Shown here: piece by piece, positions 27,402-36,745 of the stretch
Numbering within the stretch: position 1 is the first letter of the stretch
How the letters are laid out: every line of letters begins with the position of its first letter
Assembly: GCF_030409415.1 (NCBI RefSeq)
Contig: NZ_JAUFPW010000027.1
Span: 1 to 64,000, forward strand
Direction of reading: 5' to 3'
DNA: 64,000 nt
From: Pedobacter aquatilis
GTDB lineage: Bacteria > Bacteroidota > Bacteroidia > Sphingobacteriales > Sphingobacteriaceae
Translations under genes and position numbers: made by a program
The notes under the pieces: model-generated
The model's database searches: none
Told to the model about the DNA's origin: nothing
The model's input: only the letters and a program-made list of their open reading frames with translations

Positions 27402-27782
27402 ATGGCAGAAAAGAAAAAATTTACGCTTGAGTACGAGGTTAAATCGTCGCCACGAATACTGTATAGCTTTATAAGTGAGCCAAATGGCTTATCACAATGG
27501 TTTGCTGATGATGTTAATTTTCGCGATCAGGTTTATACATTTACCTGGGATGATGAGCAATTAAAAGCTAAGCTTGTTTCGGTAAAAGAGAACAAATTAG
27601 TGAAGTTTAAGTGGCTAGATGACGAACCACAGTGCTACTTTGAAATGGAAATTGTGCAAGACGAACTAACCAATGATGTTGCGCTTTCTATAACAGATTT
27701 TACTACAGACGACCTTCTTGCAGAAAAAAAATTAATCTGGGATAACCAAATTGATTATCTGATAAGTGTTTTGGGTGCATAA
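27402..27782 (+). CDS. START-like/SRPBCC domain protein
   Basis: A 126-residue soluble protein with the helix-grip pattern of the START/AHSA1 superfamily: an N-terminal strand, SSPRILYSFISEPNGLSQWFA, a run of beta strands (FTWDD, VKFKWLDDE, CYFEMEIV) and a long C-terminal helix. Small START-like proteins of this size are common in Bacteroidota; the ligand is unknown. It is the first core gene right of the tRNA, 29 bp upstream of the permease gene. Confidence 0.75.
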   Translation: MAEKKKFTLEYEVKSSPRILYSFISEPNGLSQWFADDVNFRDQVYTFTWDDEQLKAKLVSVKENKLVKFKWLDDEPQCYFEMEIVQDELTNDVALSITDFTTDDLLAEKKLIWDNQIDYLISVLGA

Positions 27783-27799
27783 AATAAATATGCATTGTT

Positions 27800-27807
27800 T
27801 ACCTTTG
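27800..27807 (+). promoter_or_regulatory. -7 motif just before the lptF/G-type gene
   Basis: TACCTTTG is a perfect TAnnTTTG match ending 4 bp before the GTG start codon. If used, transcription would begin at or next to the start codon, giving a leaderless message. Confidence 0.45.
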
Positions 27808-27811
27808 TAAG

Positions 27812-29236
27812 GTGAAAAAGATACATCTTCTAATTATAAAATCATTCATCAGGCCTTTCTTTGCAACATTTTTTGTTGTAATGTTTATCCTGTTAATGTT
27901 TTTTCTATTCAAATATGTTGATGATCTGATTGGTAAAGGCTTCGAATGGTTTACTATTATCGAGCTGATGTACTATCAATCGATGGTGCAAATCTCTATG
28001 GCACTACCACTTTCGGTATTGCTTTCTTCCATCATGACTTTTGGTACGCTTGGCGAAAACTATGAATTGGTTGCCATCAAATCTGCCGGCATTTCGCTGC
28101 AAAAAGCCATGCAGCCGCTTTTTTTGCTCATCCTGATGTTAACAGTTGGTTCTTTTTTATTTTCCAACTACATGCTTCCGAAAGCAAATCTCAAATTTTA
28201 TTCGCTAATGTTTGATGTTAGGAATAAGAAGTTAGCCTTTTTAATAAAACCAGGAATCTTCAACAACAGCATCCCTGATTATTCTATTCGTGTAGATAGT
28301 AAAAATGAGGATGGAAAGATGTTCGGTATTATGATTTACGATCATAAAGGAACCAATGGTATTCCAAAAGTAATTCTAGCAAAAGAAGGCGAACTGAATA
28401 AATCGCCTGATGGGAAATATCTGATTTTCGATTTAAAAAATGGTGTAACTTATGAAGAGCAGGCAAGTTCGAGTGGTGTTTATAATCCACGACAGATAAT
28501 GTATCGAAGCCGTTTTAAAGAAACACAACCAAAATTCGATATGGCTTCTTTTGATATGCAAAAAACCGAAGAAGGTAATTTTGGTAATAATACTTTAATG
28601 CTGAATTTGAAAGGTATCGAAAGAAAAAGAGATTCACTAACAAAAAAGATGGATACCTTGAATATAAACCGAGCAGTAACCTTAGGTAATAATTTTAAGC
28701 AATCGAACATTGCTTTGGGCTATACTAAAATTAAAATTGCACCTAAAAAGATTGCCGATAATATTCTTAAAAATATTCCGAATGGCTTTAGACTTCAAAG
28801 TGTTCAGAATGCTGCCAATATTGTTTCAACAATGAAGCAGGGTTTAGATTATGGTGCACCGGTACAAGAAGATTTAAGAGGTGAAATTATCTTCACAAGC
28901 GTGGAGTATCAGCGTAAATTTACCCTTGCTGCATCTTGTATATTGTTGTTTTTTATTGGAGCACCACTTGGCGCAATTATTAGAAAAGGTGGTATGGGTT
29001 TACCTGTGGTTATTGCCATTGTGTTTTTCCTTATATATCATATTATCACTACCGTAGCCGAGAAATCTGCCAGAGAAGGGAATTTAAATCCAATATTTGG
29101 AATGTGGATTGCTTTTATAATATTATCGCCTTTGGCCGTGTTTTTGACTTATAAAGCTACAGTAGATTCTGCTCTTTTCGATGTGAATTATTACAAACAA
29201 TTTTTTATAAAACTCCTCAGGATAAAGCAGAAATAA
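27812..29236 (+). CDS. LptF/LptG-type (YjgP/YjgQ) permease
   Basis: A 474-residue inner-membrane protein of the YjgP/YjgQ family, the permease of the lipopolysaccharide export ABC transporter. Membrane segments lie at about 12-36, 58-80 and 98-120, with three more near the C-terminus (about 370-390, 397-415, 430-450). A large periplasmic domain lies between the two halves, as in LptF/G. A GTG start is chosen because it gives the usual KKIHLLIIKSFIRPF beginning; no upstream ATG in frame fits. Bacteroidota carry two such permeases, and I cannot tell which this is. Confidence 0.88.
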   Translation: MKKIHLLIIKSFIRPFFATFFVVMFILLMFFLFKYVDDLIGKGFEWFTIIELMYYQSMVQISMALPLSVLLSSIMTFGTLGENYELVAIKSAGISLQKAMQPLFLLILMLTVGSFLFSNYMLPKANLKFYSLMFDVRNKKLAFLIKPGIFNNSIPDYSIRVDSKNEDGKMFGIMIYDHKGTNGIPKVILAKEGELNKSPDGKYLIFDLKNGVTYEEQASSSGVYNPRQIMYRSRFKETQPKFDMASFDMQKTEEGNFGNNTLMLNLKGIERKRDSLTKKMDTLNINRAVTLGNNFKQSNIALGYTKIKIAPKKIADNILKNIPNGFRLQSVQNAANIVSTMKQGLDYGAPVQEDLRGEIIFTSVEYQRKFTLAASCILLFFIGAPLGAIIRKGGMGLPVVIAIVFFLIYHIITTVAEKSAREGNLNPIFGMWIAFIILSPLAVFLTYKATVDSALFDVNYYKQFFIKLLRIKQK

Positions 29237-29295
29237 AATCCATTATCATTTACTTCCAAATGATATATTCTTAACTATATTGCTTAATAAGGTTG

Positions 29296-29303
29296 TACCT
29301 TTG
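29296..29303 (+). promoter_or_regulatory. -7 promoter motif of ribBA
   Basis: TACCTTTG matches the TAnnTTTG motif 58 bp upstream of the ribBA ATG. The leader is too short for an FMN riboswitch and I see no RFN-type conserved blocks. Confidence 0.45.
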
Positions 29304-29361
29304 TATCAATCTATTTGATGATTTAATTATCTGATGATGGGCAATTTGTACTTTATATAAA

Positions 29362-30573
29362 ATGCAAACAAAATTAAACACCATACAAGAGGCTATTGAA
29401 GATATCAAAGCCGGAAAAGTTATCATCGTTGTTGATGATGAAGATAGAGAAAATGAAGGTGACTTTTTAACTGCTGCAGAAAACGCAACACCAGAAGTCA
29501 TTAATTTTATGGCAACATATGGGCGTGGCTTAATTTGTGCCCCTTTAACCGAAGAACGTTGCGATGAGCTAAACCTGAATTTAATGGTTGGCAAAAACAC
29601 AGCGGCGTATGAAACAAATTTTACAGTTTCAGTTGATTTGGTAGGGCATGGTTGTACTACCGGAATTTCTGCCAGCGACCGTTCTAAAACAATGCTTGCC
29701 TTAGCAAATCCAAATACAAATCCAGATGAACTGGGCAGACCTGGGCATATTTTCCCTTTAAGAGCAAAAGAGGGTGGTGTAATTAGAAGAGCAGGGCATA
29801 CCGAAGCAGCTGTAGATTTGGCTAGACTTGCAGGGTTTAAACCTGCGGGTGTTTTGGTAGAAATATTAAAAGAAGACGGCGAAATGGCTCGCTTGCCAGA
29901 TTTGTTCAAAATTGCAGAACAGCATCAATTAAAAATCATTTCTATTGAAGATTTAATTGCTTACCGTTTAAGCATAGATAGCCTGGTAAAACAAGAAGTT
30001 AGTATAGATTTACCAACCGCTTGGGGCGATTTCAAAATGACGGCTTATACCCAATTGGATAATAACGCAACGCATTTAGCCATTTCGAAAGGAGCATGGA
30101 AAGAAGAAGAACCGATTCTGACCCGTGTGCATAGTTCTTGCGTTACCGGTGATATTTTTGGTTCTTGCCGTTGCGATTGTGGTCCACAATTACACAAGGC
30201 TTTAGAGATGATTGAGAAAGAGGGGAAAGGTGTTGTAATTTACATGAATCAGGAAGGACGAGGCATTGGACTCATTAACAAATTACGCTCGTACAACTTG
30301 CAGGATGCAGGTTTCGATACCGTTGAAGCAAACATTAAATTAGGCTTTAAAGGTGATGAACGTGATTACGGTGTTGGTGCGCAAATTTTAAGATTACATG
30401 GCGTTACTAAAATGCGCTTGATGAGTAACAATCCAACTAAACGTGCCGGTTTAATTGGCTACGGCTTAGAGGTTGTAGAAAATATTCCCATCGAAATTGA
30501 AAGTAATGTACATAATGAACGTTACTTGAAAACCAAAAGAGATAAAATGGGTCACTCTATTATGAAAGGGTAG
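29362..30573 (+). CDS. ribBA: RibBA: DHBP synthase / GTP cyclohydrolase II
   Basis: A 403-residue bifunctional riboflavin enzyme. The N-terminal half is 3,4-dihydroxy-2-butanone-4-phosphate synthase: [11 protein letters not shown] supplies the metal-binding acids, and GHTEAAVDL is conserved. The C-terminal half is GTP cyclohydrolase II with zinc cysteines in [17 protein letters not shown] and the loop NQEGRGIGL. All key residues are present in both halves, so both activities are expected. A strong terminator follows. The pathway continues to RibF, encoded at 49337. Confidence 0.95.
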   Translation: MQTKLNTIQEAIEDIKAGKVIIVVDDEDRENEGDFLTAAENATPEVINFMATYGRGLICAPLTEERCDELNLNLMVGKNTAAYETNFTVSVDLVGHGCTTGISASDRSKTMLALANPNTNPDELGRPGHIFPLRAKEGGVIRRAGHTEAAVDLARLAGFKPAGVLVEILKEDGEMARLPDLFKIAEQHQLKIISIEDLIAYRLSIDSLVKQEVSIDLPTAWGDFKMTAYTQLDNNATHLAISKGAWKEEEPILTRVHSSCVTGDIFGSCRCDCGPQLHKALEMIEKEGKGVVIYMNQEGRGIGLINKLRSYNLQDAGFDTVEANIKLGFKGDERDYGVGAQILRLHGVTKMRLMSNNPTKRAGLIGYGLEVVENIPIEIESNVHNERYLKTKRDKMGHSIMKG

Positions 30574-30596
30574 TTTTTAGACTGTTATGAGCTGCG

Positions 30597-30640
30597 AGTT
30601 GTCGGTTGCCTGCTTAGGATTAGCCGACAACTTTTTATTT
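30597..30640 (+). terminator. Rho-independent terminator after ribBA
   Basis: A 9-bp perfect stem AGTTGTCGG (30597-30605) and CCGACAACT (30624-30632) followed by TTTTATTT. Confidence 0.8.
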
Positions 30641-30654
30641 AAAAGATACATGAT

Positions 30655-30764
30655 TGGCAACTTAAACAGATATCCGTAACTGTTCATACTCCTAACAGGC
30701 AACAGATAACCATTTTTAAACCACCCTGACTTGTAACCCACAACAGTTAACTGGCAACAGATTA
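30655..30764. repeat. 7-bp-period degenerate repeat
   Basis: Between ribBA and the convergent tamB-like gene the sequence cycles every 7 bp around AAC, for example CCACAAC-AGTTAAC-TGGCAAC-AGATTAC near 30737-30764 and TAACAGG-CAACAGA-TAACCAT just before. It is one of several such tracts in the core half. Confidence 0.6.
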
Positions 30765-33700
30765 CTTTCTAGGATTATTTTTATTCTGATTTATAATCGC
30801 TTCCTTATTTATTGTTCGATTAGTTTTAACAGGTTGCTCAGTTTCTTTCTTTCTCAGATTTCTTCTGTAAGCACCAGATAATTTTTGTAGAAATTCTTTA
30901 AACGTATCAAACTGCTGTGTATAAACCAAACCAACTGATGTTACATTGGCTGTCGAACTAATACCACTGTTCAAGAAAATACTTTGTTGCGTTGGAGGCT
31001 TATTGGCCAGCTTTCCGGTTAAGCTTCCATCTTTTCTGATCAAGAACAAAGCTTCAACCTCGCTACCGACATTGTTTTTAGAGAAATCGATTACGGTAAA
31101 ATCATTTAAGCTATTTCTATCAACAATACCCGCATTAATAATTAATCTATCATTAAAAAACTTAAATGAAGCATTTGCCTCACTCAACGATTTTACGTTT
31201 AAATCAACAAAGTTGAGATTTAACGATGATAATACATTATTGAACTGGTTAAATACAAGCTCAGTCGCTGTACTCGAAACACTTGAACCTAATTGTTTAC
31301 CAATTGATTCTCCACCATTTCCAGGTGCAAAACTTCTCCTTATAATCAAACTAAAAGCCTGTAAATTCAAATTATTCTGATCGCTAAAGTAGGTTTGAAG
31401 TTCTTCTTTAATGGCCGGTTGAGCAGGGAAATTGATGTCAAGTTTAATATCTGGTTGCAATAACAAACCAGTCAGTCCCATTTCAACTTCCGTATTTACA
31501 CGTTGATTAGCATTACTACTCGCATCTCTGTTGGCTGCCTTATATAACTCATTTAAATTGGCCCTGAGCGCATAAACAGCTTTCAGGTTGATTTGTGCTG
31601 CGGTCGGATTTCCAGTCCATCTAATCGTTCCCCCTTGTCTGATTTCGAATTTTTTGTTTATTACCTCCTGTGCGGTAAAGTCAAAACTTCCCGTTTCAAT
31701 AATGTAATCTCCAGACATTTCAAAGTCGCCAAGACTATTGATGTTTAAGTTCAGCTCGGCGTTACCTTTCCCGCTTAAATTTCCTAAAGTTGTAAAAATG
31801 TTTGCCGTTGTATTTGGATCTATTGTAAGTTTAAATGTTAATGTTAAGCCATCAAAAGTGGTAACCTTTTTAACAACTTTTGCAGAGTCTCTGCTTATGA
31901 AATTAATGAAATCCTTATCTGAAACCGTTTCAGAACTATTTAGCGGAAGATTAAAAACAGTGCCTTTTTCTGTTTTGGCTTTAATATCAATCTTCATTTT
32001 GCTTGTTGGACCAGTAAATTTAAAAACACCTGTTCCGTAAGCTTTTCCGAAATAAACCGAATTGTCTTTAGAAGTGGTGTTAAGTGCCATCAAACTTTCT
32101 GCATTAACGGTAACATTCAGCGTTGGGTCGTCAAGATTATTTAAATCAACACTTCCCATTGCAGTAGCTTCGTGTCCTTCTAAATCGGTTAGCTTAAAGT
32201 TATCTAATTCAATAATACTATTTTCAACGTTAACCTTGTCGGTAATTACGTAAGTTGTTTTCAGGTAATTCACCATCAGCTGCCCTTTATTAAAAGAGAG
32301 TGTTCCATTAATTTTTGGATCGTCAAATTTACCTTTTACCGTTAAATCAGAAGAAACCTCTCCTTTTAAATTTGATACCAGTTGTTTTACAAAAGGCTCA
32401 AAAATGGTCAGCTTACTTTCGTCCATTTTGATGTTTAAATCAATGTCTTTCTCTTTTAAATCCAAACCTCCGGTAAGCTTAAACGTTTCCGAATCATTAG
32501 CCATGATGCTGGTGTAAACATTTATTTTATTGCCTTCGCTAAAAGAAGATGTATCCGTAAGTGTACCTATGTAAATGTCATTGAAATTTAGAGAGTCAAT
32601 TTTAATATCATCGCTAATTCTTGGTGCTTTTAAAATACCGTATAAATTGGTTTTACCATTAACTTTTCCGGCAAGTTTAACCCCAAATCCCTTGGTAAAG
32701 AAATTAATCGTTTTTAGGTTGAAGTCCTGGAAACCAACTTCAAGTAAATCTTTAGGGTCTTCTGATATTAAACCATCAACCGTAATTTGCTGCTTATCAT
32801 TAGTTAAATCAAAGTTTTTGATTTCGGTTTTGCCGTTATTTAATACGATGCGAACTTTTTCCTGAATTCTCCACTCTTCATTATTAATCTGTAATATAGA
32901 TGGAAGAATACTCAAGCGAGCGGTTGTGTCCTGATTTTTGGTAAATTCAACAAGTCCGTTTAAGTCTAATTTATTGGCTTCGTCTGCACTTGATGTTTTA
33001 ATGTTGAAGGCCAGGCTATCATTTCTTAAAATATTCGAGATATTAAAGTCTTTAACAAACAAGCTATCATTAAGCTGAACCCTGTCTGATGTTACGTTAA
33101 GTTGAAGCTGTTCAGGTGTAGTATTTTCATCAATAATGATGTTATTGACCACAACGCCCTGATACTTTAAATTCTTTATAAAGCCGTTCAACGTTGCAGT
33201 ATTGTTCCTCGAATCGAAATTGCCAATAAAGTTTGCACCCTCAGATAATTCAAGTCCAGGTGAAATTAACTGAGCTAAGGGCTCGAATTTTTTAACCTTG
33301 AGGTTAAATTGAAAAATCTGTTCTTTAAACTTTATAATTTGAGTCTGAAATGATGGAACATAGGTTTTCGCAATTGCCTTATAATAAGAACCAATTGAAT
33401 TTAAATCATATTTGCCATCAATACTGGCATCTAAAATATCTGATTTAATTGTTAAATGGCGGTCAACCCCACTACCATTTGCAGTAAGTTCTACTGAATC
33501 GATGCTATAGGTTCCCTTTGGATTTTTCAGTACAATTTCCTGAATCCTCAATCTTCCTTCGATGTTGTTTAGATCAGTACCTGAAAAATTGGTGGTAAAT
33601 TTAGCATCTACCCTGAGCGAATCCTTAATCAGATTAAGGGCTTTTAATCTAGCTCCGGTAATGGTTGCGTTGAAATTAAATACTGGTAACTTAGGGTTAA

Positions 33701-35234
33701 GGTTTACACCGCCATCAAAATCAAGTTTGATATTTTTATCATTGATGGTTAGTTTTCCATCGAAATATTTTTTATCGAATGTGCCATTCACCTTAACATT
33801 ACGATACCTGTAATTGTTGAAATCAATGTAATCAATATCGCCGTCTATTTTTTCCGTAAGCTCTTTCAACTCTGTTCCACGGCCTTTTACATATAATGAG
33901 GATGTAATTCTACCCAAACTTTTTTCGTCTAAAAGGTTGCCGATATTAAAATCAAAGGTTTTAACATTTCCGGTGTAAGATGGAACATTATTCTTGTCAA
34001 TCTTCATATTAACATCCGAAACAATCCGACCTAACTTAGTTTTAAATTCGCCGTAAGCGATAAAATCGTTCTGAAAACCTGTAAAGCTGCCATTGAAATT
34101 TATATTTCCAAATTTGTTTACAATACTTGGAACAAGCTTTTTGTTTTTACCAGTGATACCAGAAAGCACTTCATCCAGATCGGTTTTGTTAGTTCCGGCC
34201 ATTTCAATTTTCAAATCCATAAAGGTTTCTTCCCACTTCGGTAAACCTTTAATTACAAAATCGCCTTTTATATGCGTTGCCTTTCCCGATCTAACAGATA
34301 ACTTTTTGGCTTTAAGGTTATTTACTAAACCCGTTATTTGTCCATCAACATCTAAATCCAATTTCATTGTATTCAACTCCGGAGCAAAGTATGCAACATC
34401 TTTTGACGATATATGGCTGTCTTTAAAAATAGCCTTCATCCGAACATTATCAATATAATGGTTGAAATCCCTGAAGGTTTTAAACTGCATTCGATAATAA
34501 TCCGTTAATCGGCTTTGGTTGGTAACCAGTAGCAATTTTTTTAGTTCAATTGCATTGGTATCTACAGTAGTTTCAGCAGTTAAATTCTTTAAATAAAAAC
34601 CACTTCGTTCTCTTAAAGTCAGGTTTTTGATATTTGTTTTAAGAATGTGGTTCTTCGTGTCTAAGCCTTCAAGAATAACACTTAAATTCTTTACGTCAAC
34701 ATTATCAAAGTTTACACTGTTACCCTGCGCAGTATCTTTGGCCTTGTAATTTTTGTATTTGAAGGCCAAATTATTAACTATAATTCTACCGAAATCAATT
34801 TTGTAGGGTTTCTTTTTTTTCTTTACAGTAACCTTACCATCATCAAAATAATTAATGATGAAATCGAGGTTAGATGAATTATCTTTGAAATCTTTTAAGA
34901 AGAATTGCCCATTATTAAGCTGAATCGTATTTATGTCGATAATTCTTTTATCTATAGATAATTGGTTAATATCAACCATTAATGTTGGCGTACTCAGAAG
35001 GGTATCCTTTTGAAGGTCGAGAACTGATAGTCCTTCAAGAACGATTGACTTAAAAGGCTTGATGTATAGGCTTTTAATGGATACAGTAGTATTTAACTCC
35101 TTTGATAAATACGCAGCTGCTTTTTTCGCAAAAAAAGTTTGAACAGGTTTAAACTGCAAAGAAAAAACAAGAAGCGCAAGCAGCAAAAGTATTGATGCGA
35201 TTACCCAAAGGAGTATTTTAAATAGTTTTTTAAT
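30762..35234 (-). CDS. TamB-like translocation/assembly (DUF490) protein
   Basis: A giant protein of about 1,490 residues with an N-terminal membrane anchor, a very long repetitive beta-rich region (many 'DLNLxGxxxLxxxxxxL' cycles, as in AsmA/TamB proteins) and a C-terminal DUF490/TamB domain (about 1050-1400). TamB proteins span the periplasm and support outer-membrane assembly or lipid movement. The start is unusual: no ATG precedes the anchor, and an internal TTG at 35186 would cut it. The in-frame ATT at 35234 gives KKLFKILLWVIASILLLLAL, a proper anchor, and I choose it. The frame stays open to a TAG at 35265-35267. The 5' end lies 26 bp from the divergent tsaD start. Confidence 0.85.
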   Translation of the reverse strand: MKKLFKILLWVIASILLLLALLVFSLQFKPVQTFFAKKAAAYLSKELNTTVSIKSLYIKPFKSIVLEGLSVLDLQKDTLLSTPTLMVDINQLSIDKRIIDINTIQLNNGQFFLKDFKDNSSNLDFIINYFDDGKVTVKKKKKPYKIDFGRIIVNNLAFKYKNYKAKDTAQGNSVNFDNVDVKNLSVILEGLDTKNHILKTNIKNLTLRERSGFYLKNLTAETTVDTNAIELKKLLLVTNQSRLTDYYRMQFKTFRDFNHYIDNVRMKAIFKDSHISSKDVAYFAPELNTMKLDLDVDGQITGLVNNLKAKKLSVRSGKATHIKGDFVIKGLPKWEETFMDLKIEMAGTNKTDLDEVLSGITGKNKKLVPSIVNKFGNINFNGSFTGFQNDFIAYGEFKTKLGRIVSDVNMKIDKNNVPSYTGNVKTFDFNIGNLLDEKSLGRITSSLYVKGRGTELKELTEKIDGDIDYIDFNNYRYRNVKVNGTFDKKYFDGKLTINDKNIKLDFDGGVNLNPKLPVFNFNATITGARLKALNLIKDSLRVDAKFTTNFSGTDLNNIEGRLRIQEIVLKNPKGTYSIDSVELTANGSGVDRHLTIKSDILDASIDGKYDLNSIGSYYKAIAKTYVPSFQTQIIKFKEQIFQFNLKVKKFEPLAQLISPGLELSEGANFIGNFDSRNNTATLNGFIKNLKYQGVVVNNIIIDENTTPEQLQLNVTSDRVQLNDSLFVKDFNISNILRNDSLAFNIKTSSADEANKLDLNGLVEFTKNQDTTARLSILPSILQINNEEWRIQEKVRIVLNNGKTEIKNFDLTNDKQQITVDGLISEDPKDLLEVGFQDFNLKTINFFTKGFGVKLAGKVNGKTNLYGILKAPRISDDIKIDSLNFNDIYIGTLTDTSSFSEGNKINVYTSIMANDSETFKLTGGLDLKEKDIDLNIKMDESKLTIFEPFVKQLVSNLKGEVSSDLTVKGKFDDPKINGTLSFNKGQLMVNYLKTTYVITDKVNVENSIIELDNFKLTDLEGHEATAMGSVDLNNLDDPTLNVTVNAESLMALNTTSKDNSVYFGKAYGTGVFKFTGPTSKMKIDIKAKTEKGTVFNLPLNSSETVSDKDFINFISRDSAKVVKKVTTFDGLTLTFKLTIDPNTTANIFTTLGNLSGKGNAELNLNINSLGDFEMSGDYIIETGSFDFTAQEVINKKFEIRQGGTIRWTGNPTAAQINLKAVYALRANLNELYKAANRDASSNANQRVNTEVEMGLTGLLLQPDIKLDINFPAQPAIKEELQTYFSDQNNLNLQAFSLIIRRSFAPGNGGESIGKQLGSSVSSTATELVFNQFNNVLSSLNLNFVDLNVKSLSEANASFKFFNDRLIINAGIVDRNSLNDFTVIDFSKNNVGSEVEALFLIRKDGSLTGKLANKPPTQQSIFLNSGISSTANVTSVGLVYTQQFDTFKEFLQKLSGAYRRNLRKKETEQPVKTNRTINKEAIINQNKNNPRK

Positions 35235-35241
35235 AATTTTG
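35234..35241 (+). promoter_or_regulatory. candidate -7 motif of tsaD
   Basis: TAATTTTG matches TAnnTTTG and ends 19 bp before the tsaD TTG. It overlaps the 5' end of the opposing tamB-like gene, so the two genes share a very tight divergent control region. Confidence 0.4.
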
Positions 35242-35260
35242 CAGCTTAAATAAAAATAAT

Positions 35261-36262
35261 TTGTCTATTATACTTGCTATAGAGTCCTCTTGCGATGATA
35301 CTTCGGTTGCTATATGTAACAACGGCAAAATTACGGCCAATGTTATTGCAAACCAAACAATTCATGAAAATTATGGTGGTGTAATCCCTGAATTAGCTTC
35401 AAGGGTACATCAACAAAATATAGTGCCCGCCGTTCAGCAAGCATTATTGATTGCTAAGGTTACAAAACAGGACATAAGTGCTGTTGCTTTTACACAAGGG
35501 CCGGGCTTATTAGGCTCGCTCCTGGTAGGTGTTTCCTTTGCAAAATCATTTGCATTGGCATTAAATATACCGCTAATTTCTGTCAATCATATGCATGCGC
35601 ACATTCTTGCACATTTTATTGATGAACCTAAACCGAATTTTCCATTTTTATGCTTAACAGTTTCTGGAGGACACACTCAAATCGTTTTGATAAAAGATTA
35701 TTTTGATATGGAAATTGTGGGGGAAACTTTGGATGATGCCGCAGGAGAAGCTTTTGATAAAACCGCCAAAATTTTGCAATTGCCTTATCCTGGTGGACCT
35801 TTAATTGATAAACATGCTCAATTAGGAAACCCAAAGGCATTTAAGTTTGCTGAACCTCAAATTACAGATTTGAACTTTAGCTTCAGCGGATTTAAAACTT
35901 CTATTTTATATTTTATCCGCAAGCAGGAAAAGGAAAACCCTGATTTTATTGCTGAAAATTTAAACGATATTTGTGCTTCTGTTCAATACAGTATTATTCA
36001 GATTTTGATGAATAAACTTAAAAAGGCCGCGAAGCAATTCAATATTAAGGAAGTTGCCATTGCAGGCGGTGTTTCTGCTAATTCAGGTTTAAGGAATACT
36101 CTAGAGCAAACAGCTATCGATTTTGGTTGGAACGTTTACATTCCGGCTTTTCAATACTGTACTGATAATGCAGGCATGATTGCAATTGCCGGATACCATA
36201 AGTTTCTGAAGCAAGAGTTTGTCGGTCAGGATGTTTCGCCATTGGCAAGAATGGAATTTTGA
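35261..36262 (+). CDS. tsaD: TsaD, tRNA N6-threonylcarbamoyladenosine transferase
   Basis: A 333-residue TsaD/Kae1 protein. It transfers the threonylcarbamoyl group to A37 of ANN-decoding tRNAs together with TsaB and TsaE. Key elements: ILAIESSCDDTS at the N-terminus, the iron-binding NHMHAHILAH, SGGHTQI, and near the C-terminus AGGVSANSGLR and CTDNAGMIA. It begins with TTG; this start gives the standard N-terminus and no ATG lies before it in frame. Length is normal for the family. Confidence 0.95.
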   Translation: MSIILAIESSCDDTSVAICNNGKITANVIANQTIHENYGGVIPELASRVHQQNIVPAVQQALLIAKVTKQDISAVAFTQGPGLLGSLLVGVSFAKSFALALNIPLISVNHMHAHILAHFIDEPKPNFPFLCLTVSGGHTQIVLIKDYFDMEIVGETLDDAAGEAFDKTAKILQLPYPGGPLIDKHAQLGNPKAFKFAEPQITDLNFSFSGFKTSILYFIRKQEKENPDFIAENLNDICASVQYSIIQILMNKLKKAAKQFNIKEVAIAGGVSANSGLRNTLEQTAIDFGWNVYIPAFQYCTDNAGMIAIAGYHKFLKQEFVGQDVSPLARMEF

Positions 36263-36469
36263 TGAGGCTTAATTGATTAATTGCTGAATTGGTTAATTGT
36301 AGAATAGCTTAATTGTTGAATTGTTACTTGAAATTTGAAATTTGAGATTTGAGATTTGAGATTTGAAAATTGAATATTGTGATTTGTAATTTGAAACTTG
36401 AGCCTTGATAATTGACCTTTAAAATAACCTTCCGAATCAGACATCTGACTTTGGACTAATAAAAATTAT
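36263..36469. repeat. 8-bp then 7-bp period degenerate repeat
   Basis: The clearest phased tract in the window. First 8-bp units (TTGATTAA, TTGCTGAA, TTGGTTAA), then from about 36330 at least eleven 7-bp units beginning TTG (TTGAAAT, TTGAGAT three times, TTGAAAA, TTGAATA, TTGTGAT and so on). It ends with ATCTGAC-TTTGGAC near 36440-36455. The first bases of each unit are fixed and the rest drift. Confidence 0.75.
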
Positions 36470-36667
36470 ATGACTGGAGCATCATTAGTATTTTGGATAG
36501 TTTGCGCTATACCTTTAATGGGGATTTTGTATTACCTCATTAGGAAAGATAAAAATAAATTAAAAGGAAGCTGGGGCGTAATTATCTTGGGTGCCTTACT
36601 TGTTGCGGCTATCTTGGTTATCGTTTACGTAACTAAAGATTTCAACGCAATTTTTAGTCAAAACTAG
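36470..36667 (+). CDS. small two-helix membrane protein, unknown
   Basis: A 65-residue protein with two membrane segments (about residues 5-24 and 34-55) separated by a lysine-rich loop RKDKNKLKGS. It has the look of small integral proteins conserved in Sphingobacteriaceae, but I cannot name it. It is followed by a strong bidirectional terminator shared with recA. Confidence 0.6.
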   Translation: MTGASLVFWIVCAIPLMGILYYLIRKDKNKLKGSWGVIILGALLVAAILVIVYVTKDFNAIFSQN

Positions 36668-36689
36668 ATATTGCGATAAAAGCCATAAA

Positions 36690-36733
36690 ACAAACAGTCC
36701 CGGTTAAATTAATAATCGGGACTGTTTTTGTTT
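36690..36733. terminator. bidirectional terminator between the small membrane gene and recA
   Basis: A 12-bp stem (ACAGTCCCGGTT at 36694-36705 with AATCGGGACTGT at 36714-36725, one G-U) flanked by A-rich sequence on the left and TTTTGTTT on the right, so it can serve both converging genes. Confidence 0.85.
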
Positions 36734-36745
36734 ATAAGATTTAAT

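Noticed and set aside
29236..29361. FMN riboswitch ahead of ribBA
   Set aside because: Leader is about 58 nt after the promoter motif and lacks the conserved RFN blocks.
29271..29909. 212-codon minus-strand frame opposite ribBA
   Set aside because: Shadow of ribBA; serine/proline-rich low-information translation.
36263..36469. CRISPR array
   Set aside because: Units are only 7-8 bp, degenerate and contiguous, with no spacers; no cas genes in the window.
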